Assembly (NCBI GenBank): GCA_020860715.1
Contig: JAJBTU010000007.1
Span: forward strand, 42,263 to 106,262
DNA length: 64,000 bases
Source of the DNA: Clostridiales bacterium
Lineage (GTDB): Bacteria; Bacillota; Clostridia; Lachnospirales; Lachnospiraceae
Reading direction: 5' to 3'
In this document: piece after piece, positions 44,062-52,762 of the stretch
Position numbering within the stretch: position 1 is the stretch's first letter
Layout of the letters: every line of letters begins with the position of its first letter
The notes under the pieces: model-generated
The model's database searches: none
What the model was told of the DNA's origin: nothing
Seen by the model: only the letters and a program-made list of their open reading frames with translations
Program-made: the position numbers and the translations under genes

Positions 44062-45288
44062 GTGACGGACATGGAAATGCTTACATTAGAGAGTTTTGAC
44101 GAGGCCTGTGAGTGCGTGAAACAGGTCATTTCGGAGACAAAGCTGATCTTCAGTGATTACTTCAGCGCACAGACCGGCAACAAGGTCTATCTGAAGCCGG
44201 AAAACATGCAGAAGACAGGCGCATATAAGATTCGCGGGTCTTATTATAAGATCAGTACGCTCACCGATGAAGAGCGCGCGAAGGGCCTGATTACGGCATC
44301 CGCCGGAAACCATGCGCAGGGGGTTGCCTACGCGGCGCAGGCTTACGGCTGTAAAGCGGTAATTGTAATGCCCGCGACGACGCCTCTGATGAAGATCAAC
44401 CGCACAAAGAGCTACGGCGCTGAGGTCGTCCTGCACGGTGAAGTGTACGACGAAGCCTGTGAGTACGCGCTGCAGCTGGCGGCTGAGAAGGGCTATACCT
44501 TTATCCATCCCTTTGACGATCCGGCCGTGGCGACCGGTCAGGGTACGATCGCGATGGAGATCATCAAGGATCTTCCGCTGGTGGACTATATTCTTGTACC
44601 GATCGGCGGCGGCGGCCTGGCTACCGGCGTCTCCACTCTGGCAAAGCTGCTGAATCCGAAGATTAAAGTGATCGGTGTGGAACCGGAAGGCGCGGCCTGC
44701 ATGAAAGCGTCGCTCGCTGCCGGCAAAGTGGTGACGCTTCCGGGCGTCAACACCATTGCGGACGGCACGGCCGTCAAGACACCCGGCTCCGTTATTTTCC
44801 CGTACATTCAGAAGAATCTGGATGACATCATTACGGTAAGTGACGATGAACTGATCGTGGCTTTTCTGGACATGGTGGAAAACCATAAGATGATCGTCGA
44901 GAACTCCGGCCTTCTGACCGTGGCAGCGCTGAAACATCTGGATTTTAAAAACAGGAGAGTGGTGTCGATCTTAAGCGGCGGCAACATGGATATCATCACA
45001 ATGTCTTCTGTCGTACAGCACGGCCTGATCCAGCGGGATCGGATCTTCACAATTTCCGTGCTGCTTCCGGACCGCCCGGGCGAGCTTGTCCGCGTGGCTT
45101 CGATTATCGCGGAGGAGCAGGGCAATGTCATCCGTCTGGATCACAACCAGTTTGTCAGCACCAACCGCAACGCTGCCGTGGAACTGCGGATCACGCTGGA
45201 GGCATTTGGAACAGAGCATAAGAAACGCATCATTGACGCGCTGAAAAGCCACGGATACAATCCGATCCAGAAGGCGGCGACGCTCTGA
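44062..45288 (+). CDS. ilvA: Threonine ammonia-lyase with ACT domain
   Basis: A 408-residue PLP enzyme. The PLP lysine is K56 in TGAYKIRGS. The glycine loop is IGGGGLATGVSTLAK and the SAGNHAQGVAYAA block is intact. A single C-terminal ACT domain (from about FTISVLLPDRPGELVRVASI) makes it the short catabolic/biosynthetic form common in clostridia. It makes 2-oxobutanoate and ammonia from threonine, for isoleucine synthesis or energy. The start is taken as GTG 44062, seven bases after AAAGGA; GTG 44059 and ATG 44071 are alternatives. It follows ftsY within 16 bases, an unusual partner, presumably sharing its transcript. Confidence 0.92.
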   Translation: MTDMEMLTLESFDEACECVKQVISETKLIFSDYFSAQTGNKVYLKPENMQKTGAYKIRGSYYKISTLTDEERAKGLITASAGNHAQGVAYAAQAYGCKAVIVMPATTPLMKINRTKSYGAEVVLHGEVYDEACEYALQLAAEKGYTFIHPFDDPAVATGQGTIAMEIIKDLPLVDYILVPIGGGGLATGVSTLAKLLNPKIKVIGVEPEGAACMKASLAAGKVVTLPGVNTIADGTAVKTPGSVIFPYIQKNLDDIITVSDDELIVAFLDMVENHKMIVENSGLLTVAALKHLDFKNRRVVSILSGGNMDIITMSSVVQHGLIQRDRIFTISVLLPDRPGELVRVASIIAEEQGNVIRLDHNQFVSTNRNAAVELRITLEAFGTEHKKRIIDALKSHGYNPIQKAATL

Positions 45289-45364
45289 CGGGACTGCTTA
45301 AGACTGCATATGCGCGGGAAGAAGACGGCGCTGTTCAATGGAACAAAGGAAAGAGAACAACCAT

Positions 45365-46171
45365 ATGGACAATGAATTAAGATTTGCCATTTTAATTGAT
45401 GCGGACAATATTTCGGACCGCTATGTGAAAATTATTCTGGACGAGGCCGCAAACAGCGGGGTCGCCACGTATAAGCGGATTTACGGCGACTGGACGAGCC
45501 CGCGGCTCGCGTCATGGAAGAACGTACTGCTGGAGAATTCCATCATCCCGATGCAGCAGTACAGCTACACGTTCGGGAAAAACGCGACGGACTCCTCGAT
45601 CATTATTGACGCGATGGATATCCTGTATTCGGGAAATGTAGACGGATTTTGTCTGGTATCCTCCGACAGTGACTTCACAAGGCTGGCTTCCCGCCTGCGG
45701 GAATCCGGCATGCAGGTGATTGGCATGGGTGAACAGAAAACGCCGAAGCCGTTTATCTCTGCCTGCAACCAGTTTAAATATCTGGATCTGATCTATTCCA
45801 ACCAGCAGAAGGAAGAGGAAGAGCAGGAAGTACAGGAAACGCCGAAACAGAAGCCGGGCGCGGCTGTGGTAAAACACAAAGAAACATCCGGATCCTCCAA
45901 AAAGAAAAGCTCCAGTTCGAAAGACAGAGAACTGAAGCAGGTCCGAAAGACGATCAATGCGATCATCGAAAAGTTTTCCGATGAGGACGGATGGCTTTTT
46001 TCCGGAAAGCTGGGCGATCAGCTTTCCAAGCGTATGCCGGAATTTGACGTGCGCAATTACGGGTTTACGAAGTTTACGCCGTTTATCAATTCGCTTGGCA
46101 ATTATGAGACAGACAAACGTCCTGCGAGCGGAGGATCGCAGCAGATCTATTTCCGGATCAAAGGCCGGTAA
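45365..46171 (+). CDS. NYN-domain protein with C-terminal OST-HTH/LOTUS-like domain
   Basis: A 268-residue protein. The N-terminal NYN (PIN-like RNase) domain has ILIDADNIS (D12, D14), YGDWTSPR, the acidic TDSSIIIDAMD and SSDSDFTRLASRLRESG, so the catalytic acidic cluster is complete. A Lys/Ser/Glu-rich linker (about 145-185) leads to a C-terminal winged-helix resembling OST-HTH/LOTUS (IIEKFSDEDGWLFSGKLGDQL ... GFTKFTPFINSL). It resembles the architecture of the LabA/DUF88-OST-HTH proteins, proposed RNA-binding ribonucleases. The biological target is unknown. ATG 45365 follows GGAAAG; ATG 45338 is an alternative. A terminator closes the unit. Confidence 0.82.
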   Translation: MDNELRFAILIDADNISDRYVKIILDEAANSGVATYKRIYGDWTSPRLASWKNVLLENSIIPMQQYSYTFGKNATDSSIIIDAMDILYSGNVDGFCLVSSDSDFTRLASRLRESGMQVIGMGEQKTPKPFISACNQFKYLDLIYSNQQKEEEEQEVQETPKQKPGAAVVKHKETSGSSKKKSSSSKDRELKQVRKTINAIIEKFSDEDGWLFSGKLGDQLSKRMPEFDVRNYGFTKFTPFINSLGNYETDKRPASGGSQQIYFRIKGR

Positions 46172-46189
46172 AACGAAAACGATTTATCG

Positions 46190-46217
46190 GGCAGGTTCTA
46201 TCTGAACCTGCCTTTTT
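46190..46217 (+). terminator. Intrinsic terminator after the NYN gene
   Basis: GGCAGGTTC (46190-46198), loop TATCT, GAACCTGCC (46204-46212), then TTTTT. Confidence 0.93.
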
Positions 46218-46291
46218 CGTATACTAATGTTAGGATTTCGGCAGCATGCAGTGCGGAGAAATCCATAAATATGATTCTGCAAGGAGCCTTT

Positions 46292-46627
46292 ATGCCGATC
46301 CTGTCCTCATATTTTCCGCGGCGGATACACGAAACAAACGGGGCAACAAACGCGTCCGCCCCCAAAACTTCTCTGTCAGCTTCTCTCTTTCGTGCGTTCC
46401 AGCTTCCGGACGACTGCGTAAGAGGGCATACGCTTGTTTCCATGACCGGGCAAAAGCGGGTCTGCATTGAAAACTTTCGGGGAATCTGCTCCTATACATC
46501 GGAAGCAGTGCGCCTGACGGCGTCCGGCGGCCGGATCTGTGTGAGCGGGGAACATCTGGAAATTGACTGCTATACCCAGGATGAGATTGAGATCACCGGA
46601 CGGATCCAAAAGGTTGAGTTTGAATAA
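46292..46627 (+). CDS. yqfC: Sporulation protein YqfC
   Basis: A 111-residue YabP/YqfC family protein. The C-terminal part (HTLVSMTGQKRVCIENFRG, the turn before VRLTASGGRICVSGEHLEI, and EITGRIQKVEF) shows the repeating beta pattern of this family. It is found only in spore formers and sits directly before yqfD, as in Bacillus. ATG 46292 has AAGGAG six bases upstream and is preferred to ATG 46271. Expression by sigma-E is expected from the family but I see no confident sigma-E promoter here. Confidence 0.85.
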   Translation: MPILSSYFPRRIHETNGATNASAPKTSLSASLFRAFQLPDDCVRGHTLVSMTGQKRVCIENFRGICSYTSEAVRLTASGGRICVSGEHLEIDCYTQDEIEITGRIQKVEFE

Positions 46628-46652
46628 CGCGCAGGGAGGGGGGTACTTTTTC

Positions 46653-47912
46653 ATGGAACAGCGTCTGCTCGATTTTTTGCATGGGTATGTCCGCATCCGG
46701 ATCACCGGTCCCTCCTGTGAGCGCTTCCTGAATCTGTGCGTGCACCGCGGAATCCGCCTGTGGAGAGTGACAGCGGCTGACGGTGTCTGCGAGGCCTGCC
46801 TGACAAAAGCGGATTTCTTCCGCCTGAAGGAGATTGTGCGGAAAAGCCGCGCCGGCGTGAGGGTTATGCGGCGGTATGGATTCCCGTTTATGCTCCGTAC
46901 CTGTCGAAAAAGAGGCGCCTGCCTGTGCGGCGTTCTGTGCGCGGCACTTCTGATGGCATGGCTGTCCGCCCATATCTGGAGCATTACCATCGAAGGGAAC
47001 CTTTCACAGACGGACGATGTCATTTTTGAATATCTGGAAGGTGAGGGTATCAGCCATGGAATATGGAAAAATCAGGTCGACACGCAGGAACTTTCGGAGG
47101 GAATCCGGAATTATTTTTCACGCTTTTCCTGGGTGAGCACGCAGCTGAAGGGGACCAGACTTACGATTTATGTGAAAGAAGGGACTTCAGACTCTGCCGA
47201 ATCTGATACAAATGGAACGGATGCGGCGGAAAGCATGCAGGGCGGGGGCCTTTCGGAGGGAGAGAAGATCTGCAGCGGTATAGCGGCGGCAAAATCCGGC
47301 GAAGTCGTTTCAGTCTATGTGCGAAAAGGGCTTGCGGCGGTTTCTGCAGGAGATCTTGTGGAGGAAGGAGATCTGCTCGTCTCAGGGAGGATTCCGGTCT
47401 ATAATGACGAGGGGGAGATCACGGCCTGGCAGGAGGCGGAGGCGGACGCGGATGTGATTTTGCGGACGGAAACCTCTTATTACGATGAACTGGATTATGA
47501 GAGAACTGTCAAAAATTATACCGGAAATGAGACCGTGCGCCATATGCTTCGTCTGGGCAGCAGTTCCTTTGCCCTTCCGGGCACCCTGAAAGGCTATGAC
47601 CTCTGTGATATAACGGTGGAAATTACCCAGAGCAAGGTATCTGAAAACTTTTATCTCCCGATATGGTTTTATGAATACACGGTTCGGGAGTATGAAAATT
47701 TAACAATTCATGTTTCAAAGGAGGAAGCGTGCGAAAATTTAAGAGATAATTTATCTTCTTTCATTGAAAAATTACAGGAAAAAGGGGTTCAAATATTTCA
47801 AAATAATGTTACAATAGAAGCGCGTGAAAATTCGGCCGCTGCGCAGGGGATTCTGATTACGGATGAGAGCGCGGTTGTGCGGGTGACGGAGGAGGAAGAA
47901 CTGCAGGAATGA
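46653..47912 (+). CDS. yqfD: Sporulation protein YqfD
   Basis: A 419-residue single-pass membrane protein. The N-terminal 90 residues are cytoplasmic and basic. The transmembrane segment GVLCAALLMAWLSAHIWSI follows, then an outer domain with IEGNLSQTDDVIFEYLEGEGI (POTRA-like) and repeated beta segments. It is required for sporulation at the engulfment stage in Bacillus relatives. GGGAGGGGGG precedes ATG 46653. The stop overlaps the phoH start (ATGA). An acidic Ser/Thr linker (about 185-205) is a local insertion. Confidence 0.88.
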   Translation: MEQRLLDFLHGYVRIRITGPSCERFLNLCVHRGIRLWRVTAADGVCEACLTKADFFRLKEIVRKSRAGVRVMRRYGFPFMLRTCRKRGACLCGVLCAALLMAWLSAHIWSITIEGNLSQTDDVIFEYLEGEGISHGIWKNQVDTQELSEGIRNYFSRFSWVSTQLKGTRLTIYVKEGTSDSAESDTNGTDAAESMQGGGLSEGEKICSGIAAAKSGEVVSVYVRKGLAAVSAGDLVEEGDLLVSGRIPVYNDEGEITAWQEAEADADVILRTETSYYDELDYERTVKNYTGNETVRHMLRLGSSSFALPGTLKGYDLCDITVEITQSKVSENFYLPIWFYEYTVREYENLTIHVSKEEACENLRDNLSSFIEKLQEKGVQIFQNNVTIEARENSAAAQGILITDESAVVRVTEEEELQE

Positions 47913-48949
47913 GCATGTCAGAGAAAGCGCTTACCATACCGGCCGGGCATGAGACGAATGTTTTTGGTCAGTTTGACAAAAATATCAAGAAGGTAGAGCG
48001 GGCGCTTCATGTGACCGTGCTTGTCCGTGACGACGGGATCCGTGTGATCGGAGGCCCGGACAATATCGAGCGTGCCGGTGAGATTTTTGATAATCTTTCG
48101 GAACTGTCCAGGCGAGGCAATCTCATTACCGAGCAGAATGTGGACTATGCGATCGCGCTGGCGATGGATGGGAAGACTTCCTCGCTGGTGGAAATGGACA
48201 ACGACTGTATCTGTCATACGATCAGCGGGAAGCCAATCAAGCCGAAGACTCTGGGACAGAAGAATTATGTCGATGCGATCCGCAGAGATATGATCGTGTT
48301 CGGGATCGGTCCGGCCGGAACAGGCAAGACTTATCTGGCTATGGCCATGGCGATCGCGGCTTTTAAAAATGAAGAAGTAAGCCGCATCATCCTGACGCGC
48401 CCGGCCATCGAGGCGGGGGAAAAACTCGGATTTCTTCCGGGAGACCTGCAGAGCAAGGTAGACCCTTATCTGCGGCCGCTTTATGACGCGCTGTACCAGA
48501 TCATGGGAGCGGACAGCTTTTCCCGCAATATGGAAAAGGGCCTTATCGAAGTGGCGCCTCTTGCCTATATGCGCGGGCGGACGCTGGACAATGCCTACAT
48601 CATTCTTGATGAGGCGCAGAATACTTCCCCGGCGCAGATGAAAATGTTCCTGACGAGGATCGGCTTTGGCTCCAAGGTGATTGTGACGGGAGACCGCACG
48701 CAGAAAGATCTGCCGCCCGGTTCGCCGTCCGGTCTGGATATCGCGATGAAGGTGCTGGCCAGGGTAGAGGGCATCAGCTTCTGCACGCTGACAAGTCAGG
48801 ATGTCGTGCGTCATCCGCTGGTGCAGAGGATCGTGAACGCCTATGAAGAATATGAGGCAGCGATTCAGGACAGGTCTTCGCACTCGCCGAGAAGATCGTA
48901 TGAACATGAGGAAAAGCACAAAAAAGGAGAACGACGGGATGACCATTGA
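47909..48949 (+). CDS. phoH: PhoH family protein
   Basis: A 346-residue PhoH-like ATPase. The Walker A is GPAGTGKTYLAMAMAI and the Walker B IILDEAQNTSP is followed by TRIGFGSKVIVTGDRTQKDLP. A KH-type RNA-binding segment precedes it (VTVLVRDDGIRVIGGPDNIERA). PhoH proteins are predicted ATP-driven RNA helicase-like enzymes working with YbeY, encoded next. ATG 47909 overlaps yqfD by four bases. The tail is basic (SPRRSYEHEEKHKKGERR). Confidence 0.95.
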   Translation: MSMSEKALTIPAGHETNVFGQFDKNIKKVERALHVTVLVRDDGIRVIGGPDNIERAGEIFDNLSELSRRGNLITEQNVDYAIALAMDGKTSSLVEMDNDCICHTISGKPIKPKTLGQKNYVDAIRRDMIVFGIGPAGTGKTYLAMAMAIAAFKNEEVSRIILTRPAIEAGEKLGFLPGDLQSKVDPYLRPLYDALYQIMGADSFSRNMEKGLIEVAPLAYMRGRTLDNAYIILDEAQNTSPAQMKMFLTRIGFGSKVIVTGDRTQKDLPPGSPSGLDIAMKVLARVEGISFCTLTSQDVVRHPLVQRIVNAYEEYEAAIQDRSSHSPRRSYEHEEKHKKGERRDDH

Positions 48950-49433
48950 TTTTCAGGATGAGTCCGGGGGCAGGCTTGGCATTGATCCTGGTGAGATCGC
49001 AAACCGCGTGATCAACGGAGCGCTGGATTATATGAACTGCCCTTATGAAGTCTATGTTGGACTGACGGTGACGGACAACGAAGAGATACATCGTCTGAAT
49101 CTGGAGCATCGGCAGATCGACGCACCGACGGATGTGCTTTCGTTTCCGATGATTGACTTTGAAGCTCCGGGCACGTTTGAATGGCTGGAGGAACAGGACG
49201 ACTGCTTTGACCCGGAGAGCGGCGAACTGGTACTTGGCGATATTGTCATATCAGCGGACAGGGTGCTGGAACAGGCCGCAGCTTACGGACATTCCGTGAC
49301 CAGAGAATACGCGTTTCTGATTACGCACAGTATACTGCATCTTCTTGGCTATGATCACATGACAGACAGTGACGCGGCCCGGATGGAGCAGATCCAAAAG
49401 GATATACTGGAGACACTGCACATAGCACGATAA
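48939..49433 (+). CDS. ybeY: rRNA maturation endoribonuclease YbeY
   Basis: A 164-residue metalloprotein. The zinc motif H130-SIL-H134-LLGYD-H140 is complete, and the TDVLSFPM and GDIVIS blocks are in place. It processes the 3' end of 16S rRNA and takes part in ribosome quality control. ATG 48939 is chosen because AAAGGAG lies nine bases upstream and the protein then starts at the family N-terminus (MTIDFQDES). It overlaps phoH by 11 bases, consistent with coupled expression. Confidence 0.95.
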   Translation: MTIDFQDESGGRLGIDPGEIANRVINGALDYMNCPYEVYVGLTVTDNEEIHRLNLEHRQIDAPTDVLSFPMIDFEAPGTFEWLEEQDDCFDPESGELVLGDIVISADRVLEQAAAYGHSVTREYAFLITHSILHLLGYDHMTDSDAARMEQIQKDILETLHIAR

Positions 49434-49455
49434 AACAGTAGTAGGAGGGTATATT

Positions 49456-50667
49456 ATGATGAGAAAACAGTGGATGGCAGCTCTTGCCGCAGCGGCGGTG
49501 ATGCTCGGCAGCCTGGCGACGGGGGGTTCCGCTTTTGCGGAGGAGACTGTGGCGGAGGATACGGCTGTGGCGGCGGAAGAGACCGCAGCGGATGACTCGG
49601 CCGACAGCACGGAAGATGAGTGGGTCAGAAGCTACCTGACCGGCAAACTGGTTCCGGCATCGATCGGACGTACGATTCCGATCGCGGTCATGATCAACAA
49701 TATTGAAAATGCGCTTCCGCAGTCCGGCATCAGCAACGCAGCGATCATGTATGAAGCCCCGGTGGAGGGCGGCATCACACGTCTGATGGCGATCATGGAG
49801 GACTATCAGGATGTGGAACGCATCGGCTCGGTCCGGAGCTGCCGTGAGTATTATGTTTATTTTGCGCGTGAGTTTGAAGCGATTTATATGCATTACGGAC
49901 ACGCGGTATTCGCGACTCATGTACTGAATCTGGAGGATACCGTACGCTTAAGCGGCATGGCGGACTATGATCTGAACTATGAGGGTGAAGGTGACGTCGT
50001 TTACTATCGTTCGGATGACTTTGAGTCTCCGCACAATGTATTTACCAATTATGAGCTGATCCAGGCAGGTATTGAGTATAAGGGTATCTCCACGGATTAT
50101 TCAGAAGAATATATTGAGAACAACGGTCACTATCAGTTCGCGGACGATGACGAAGTCATTACGCTGGATGAGGGCGTGGATGCTCTTACGGTGGAACCGG
50201 GCTATGTTTATAATTATCCGGAATTTGTGTATGACGAGGAGACCGGACTTTATACCAGATATCAGCTTGGGGATGTGCAGATTGATTATCTGACGGGCAA
50301 GGGTCTGACCTATGACAACATTCTGATCCAGTACTGCTCCTATGAGGACCTCGGAGAGGGCTATCTGGATATCAATGTTTATGAAGGCGGGGAAGGCGTG
50401 TACATCACCCGCGGCAAGGCGATCCCCATCACCTGGTCGAAGGATGATCCGGATCTGGAGAATGAACTGGGCGACGGGAATTTCGGCGTGACGCATTATT
50501 ACAATACAGACGGAGAAGAGATTACGCTGAATCAGGGCAAGACCTGGGTATGCATTGTTCTCGATACCAGCAAGGATGATGTCATGATCGGTGAGATCAC
50601 AGGGGAAGAGCTGGCGGCGTCAGCGGAATCGGCCGGGGCAGCGGCCGTTGAAACAGCAGCGGAGTAA
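49456..50667 (+). CDS. DUF3048 family secreted protein
   Basis: A 403-residue exported protein. The signal peptide MMRKQWMAALAAAAVMLGSL continues to a probable signal peptidase I site after A28 (SAFA-EE). No lipobox Cys is present. An acidic Ala/Glu/Thr linker follows. The mature part matches DUF3048 (YerB type): IGRTIPIAVMINNIENALPQSG and YEAPVEGGITRLMAI, then RIGSVRSCREYYVYFAREF and, at the end, GKTWVCIVLD. The family's role is unknown; a cell-surface function is assumed from export. ATG 49456 follows AGGAGGG. It lies 22 bases after ybeY. Confidence 0.88.
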   Translation: MMRKQWMAALAAAAVMLGSLATGGSAFAEETVAEDTAVAAEETAADDSADSTEDEWVRSYLTGKLVPASIGRTIPIAVMINNIENALPQSGISNAAIMYEAPVEGGITRLMAIMEDYQDVERIGSVRSCREYYVYFAREFEAIYMHYGHAVFATHVLNLEDTVRLSGMADYDLNYEGEGDVVYYRSDDFESPHNVFTNYELIQAGIEYKGISTDYSEEYIENNGHYQFADDDEVITLDEGVDALTVEPGYVYNYPEFVYDEETGLYTRYQLGDVQIDYLTGKGLTYDNILIQYCSYEDLGEGYLDINVYEGGEGVYITRGKAIPITWSKDDPDLENELGDGNFGVTHYYNTDGEEITLNQGKTWVCIVLDTSKDDVMIGEITGEELAASAESAGAAAVETAAE

Positions 50668-50718
50668 TTTTGTGCGTGGCTGGATGCACAGTAGAAATAT
50701 GACTTTTTGAATCAGGAT

Positions 50719-50780
50719 AGCCGGGCAGCGCAAAAGGCGTGACCTTCTGGGGACATTTGCCGCAAAAGCGCTGCCGGGCT
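50719..50780 (+). other. Long hairpin between DUF3048 and flippase genes
   Basis: AGCCGGGCAGCGC (50719-50731) can pair with GCGCTGCCGGGCT (50768-50780) with one mismatch, enclosing a 36-nt loop. It is followed by TTTGG, a poor terminator tail. It may be an inefficient terminator or a leader element of the flippase gene. Confidence 0.5.
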
Positions 50781-50803
50781 TTGGTCGTGTAAAGAGGTTG
50801 GTT

Positions 50804-52462
50804 GTGAAAGAAAAGAACAAAAGCGGAAATAATTTCCTTGTGCAGGGGTCTATCCTTGCCGCGGCGGCAATTATCGCCAAGATTATCGGTATGATTTACC
50901 GGGTGCCGCTTCAGAATATTCTGGGAAACGAAGGAAACGGATATTATTCTACAGCAAATGAGATCTATGCGATTCTCCTGATGGTTTCCTGCTTTAATAT
51001 GCCGCTGGCCGTATCGAGGCTGGTATCTGCAAGAGTACAGAGGGGAGAATATCGGAACGCTCACCGGGTCTTTTTGTGCGCGGTGCGCTTCTCCATGCTG
51101 GTCGGTGGTGTGATTGCTCTGGTGACCTACGCCTGCGCCGGACTGATCACAAAATACCTGCTCTCTTCGGAACTGGCTGTCTACGGGCTGCGTGTACTCG
51201 CTCCCGCAATCTTTATTTCAGCGATCCTCGGGACTTTCCGCGGCTATTTTCAGGGCTTTTCCAACATGGTCCCGACCGCCTTTTCGCAGGTCGTCGAACA
51301 GATTGTAAACGCAGTGGTTTCTCTGGTCTGCGCGGATATCATGTTCCGCTACGGAACGTCTCTTGCCGAAACGCAGGGGAATGATTCACTGGCGGCGGCA
51401 TGGGGGGCCGCGGGCGGCACCTTTGGTACGGTGGCCAGTATTACCGTGGCTCTGATTGTGATGATGATCATTTATCTGACACAGTCAAAGTCCATTCGTA
51501 CCCGGATGCGCAAGGATCACACCGGAGTGCGCGAATCTCAGGCGGATATTTACCGGGAACTGATCGTGACGATCGTTCCGATCATACTGAGTACGGTGGT
51601 ATATAACATTACAAATGTCGTTGATCTCGGTGTGTTCGGCAATGTTTTGCAGAGACAGGGCTATACCGAGGAAGAGACGATGACGATATGGGGCATCTAT
51701 TCCGGACAGTTCCGCGTCCTGATGAATGTGCCGCTGGCGCTCGCTTCAAGCCTGTCGCCTTCCGTTGTGCCGAGCCTGACGGCCGCAATGGAAAAGCGAG
51801 ATAAAGCGGAGGCACGCCGTAAGGTGCAGACCGCCATTCGTTTTACAATGCTTCTTACCATCCCCTGTGCGGCAGGGCTTGCCGCCCTTGCGGAGCCGAT
51901 CATCACGATGCTGTTTACAAATGAGACCGGGACGCCTCTGTCTGTTGGAATCATGCAGATCGGTTCTCTGATGATCGTATTTTACGCGCTCTCTACACTG
52001 TCGACCGGCATTCTTCAGGGACTGGGCAGGATGCGCCAGCCGCTGATCCACTGCTGCGTGGCGCTGGCTGTTCACCTGATTGTTCTGTACCTGATGCTGA
52101 CGACATTTAATCTGAACATTTATGCGGTCGTAGGCGCGAATATTCTTTTTGCAGTCATCATCAGTGTTATGAATGCAGTCTCGATCGCCCGATTTTTGAA
52201 CTATCGGCAGGAAATCTACCGCACGTTTGTGGTGCCGGCGATTGTTTCCGTCATCATGGCTGCCGGTGCATATATTACCTATCAGGGCTGCCATCTTCTT
52301 ATGGGGAATACGATTTCCACGGTGATTGCGGTGGTAGTGGGTGTCTTTATCTATGGGATTGGCATGGTCTCTTTCCACGGAATTACGGAGGAGGAACTGG
52401 CTGTGATGCCGAAAGGAAGTGCGGCTATCCGGATCCTGCGGAAAATGGGGCTGCTTAGATAA
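50804..52462 (+). CDS. MOP-superfamily polysaccharide flippase (SpoVB/MurJ-like)
   Basis: A 552-residue membrane protein with about 14 transmembrane helices and the blocks FLVQGSILAAAAIIAKIIGM, IYRVPLQNILGNEGNGYY, GTFRGYFQGFSNMVPTAFSQ and the central MNVPLALASSLSPSVVPSL. It belongs to the SpoVB/YtgP subfamily of the MOP flippases, which move lipid-linked wall or cortex precursors across the membrane. The start is GTG 50804 with AGAGG six bases upstream. Its position among wall and sporulation-related genes is consistent but does not single out a substrate. Confidence 0.88.
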   Translation: MKEKNKSGNNFLVQGSILAAAAIIAKIIGMIYRVPLQNILGNEGNGYYSTANEIYAILLMVSCFNMPLAVSRLVSARVQRGEYRNAHRVFLCAVRFSMLVGGVIALVTYACAGLITKYLLSSELAVYGLRVLAPAIFISAILGTFRGYFQGFSNMVPTAFSQVVEQIVNAVVSLVCADIMFRYGTSLAETQGNDSLAAAWGAAGGTFGTVASITVALIVMMIIYLTQSKSIRTRMRKDHTGVRESQADIYRELIVTIVPIILSTVVYNITNVVDLGVFGNVLQRQGYTEEETMTIWGIYSGQFRVLMNVPLALASSLSPSVVPSLTAAMEKRDKAEARRKVQTAIRFTMLLTIPCAAGLAALAEPIITMLFTNETGTPLSVGIMQIGSLMIVFYALSTLSTGILQGLGRMRQPLIHCCVALAVHLIVLYLMLTTFNLNIYAVVGANILFAVIISVMNAVSIARFLNYRQEIYRTFVVPAIVSVIMAAGAYITYQGCHLLMGNTISTVIAVVVGVFIYGIGMVSFHGITEEELAVMPKGSAAIRILRKMGLLR

Positions 52463-52474
52463 GACGCCCCGGTT

Positions 52475-52510
52475 CGTGTTGATAAATAAAATCGTGTTGA
52501 TAAATAAAAT
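52475..52510 (+). repeat. 18-bp perfect tandem duplication
   Basis: CGTGTTGATAAATAAAAT occurs twice without spacer (52475-52492 and 52493-52510), between the flippase stop and the DUF896 ribosome binding site. Confidence 0.95.
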
Positions 52511-52537
52511 CTTTCGATATCTTCAGGAAGGATATAA

Positions 52538-52762
52538 ATGAGAATGGATCAGATGAAATTACAGCGCATAAATCAGCTTGCGCGGCAGGCGAAAGCAGAG
52601 GGTCTGACGGAGGCGGAGCGTGAGGAGCAGGCTGCGCTTCGGCAGGAGTATCTTGAGGCGGTGCGGATGAATCTTCGCGGACAGCTGAATCAGATTGATA
52701 TTGTGAACGCTGACGGCACGGTGGAAAATCTGGGTGAAAAGTATGGAAAAAAAGGACATTAG
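52538..52762 (+). CDS. DUF896 family small protein
   Basis: A 74-residue YnzC/DUF896 protein: LQRINQLARQAKAEGLTEAE and the invariant EEQAALRQEYLEAVRMNLRGQL with a variable C-terminus. It is a short helical protein of unknown function; some relatives are SOS-regulated. AGGAAGG precedes the ATG. Its last codons overlap the start of the cyclo-ligase by 20 bases. Confidence 0.9.
   Translation: MRMDQMKLQRINQLARQAKAEGLTEAEREEQAALRQEYLEAVRMNLRGQLNQIDIVNADGTVENLGEKYGKKGH

Noticed and set aside
46219..46252. Sigma-E promoter before yqfC (GTATACT and CATGCAGT)
   Set aside because: Spacing is too long for sigma-E and both boxes are imperfect.
47918..48946. 342-codon minus-strand frame opposite phoH
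   Set aside because: Shadow of phoH; no recognisable domain and no promoter or ribosome site.
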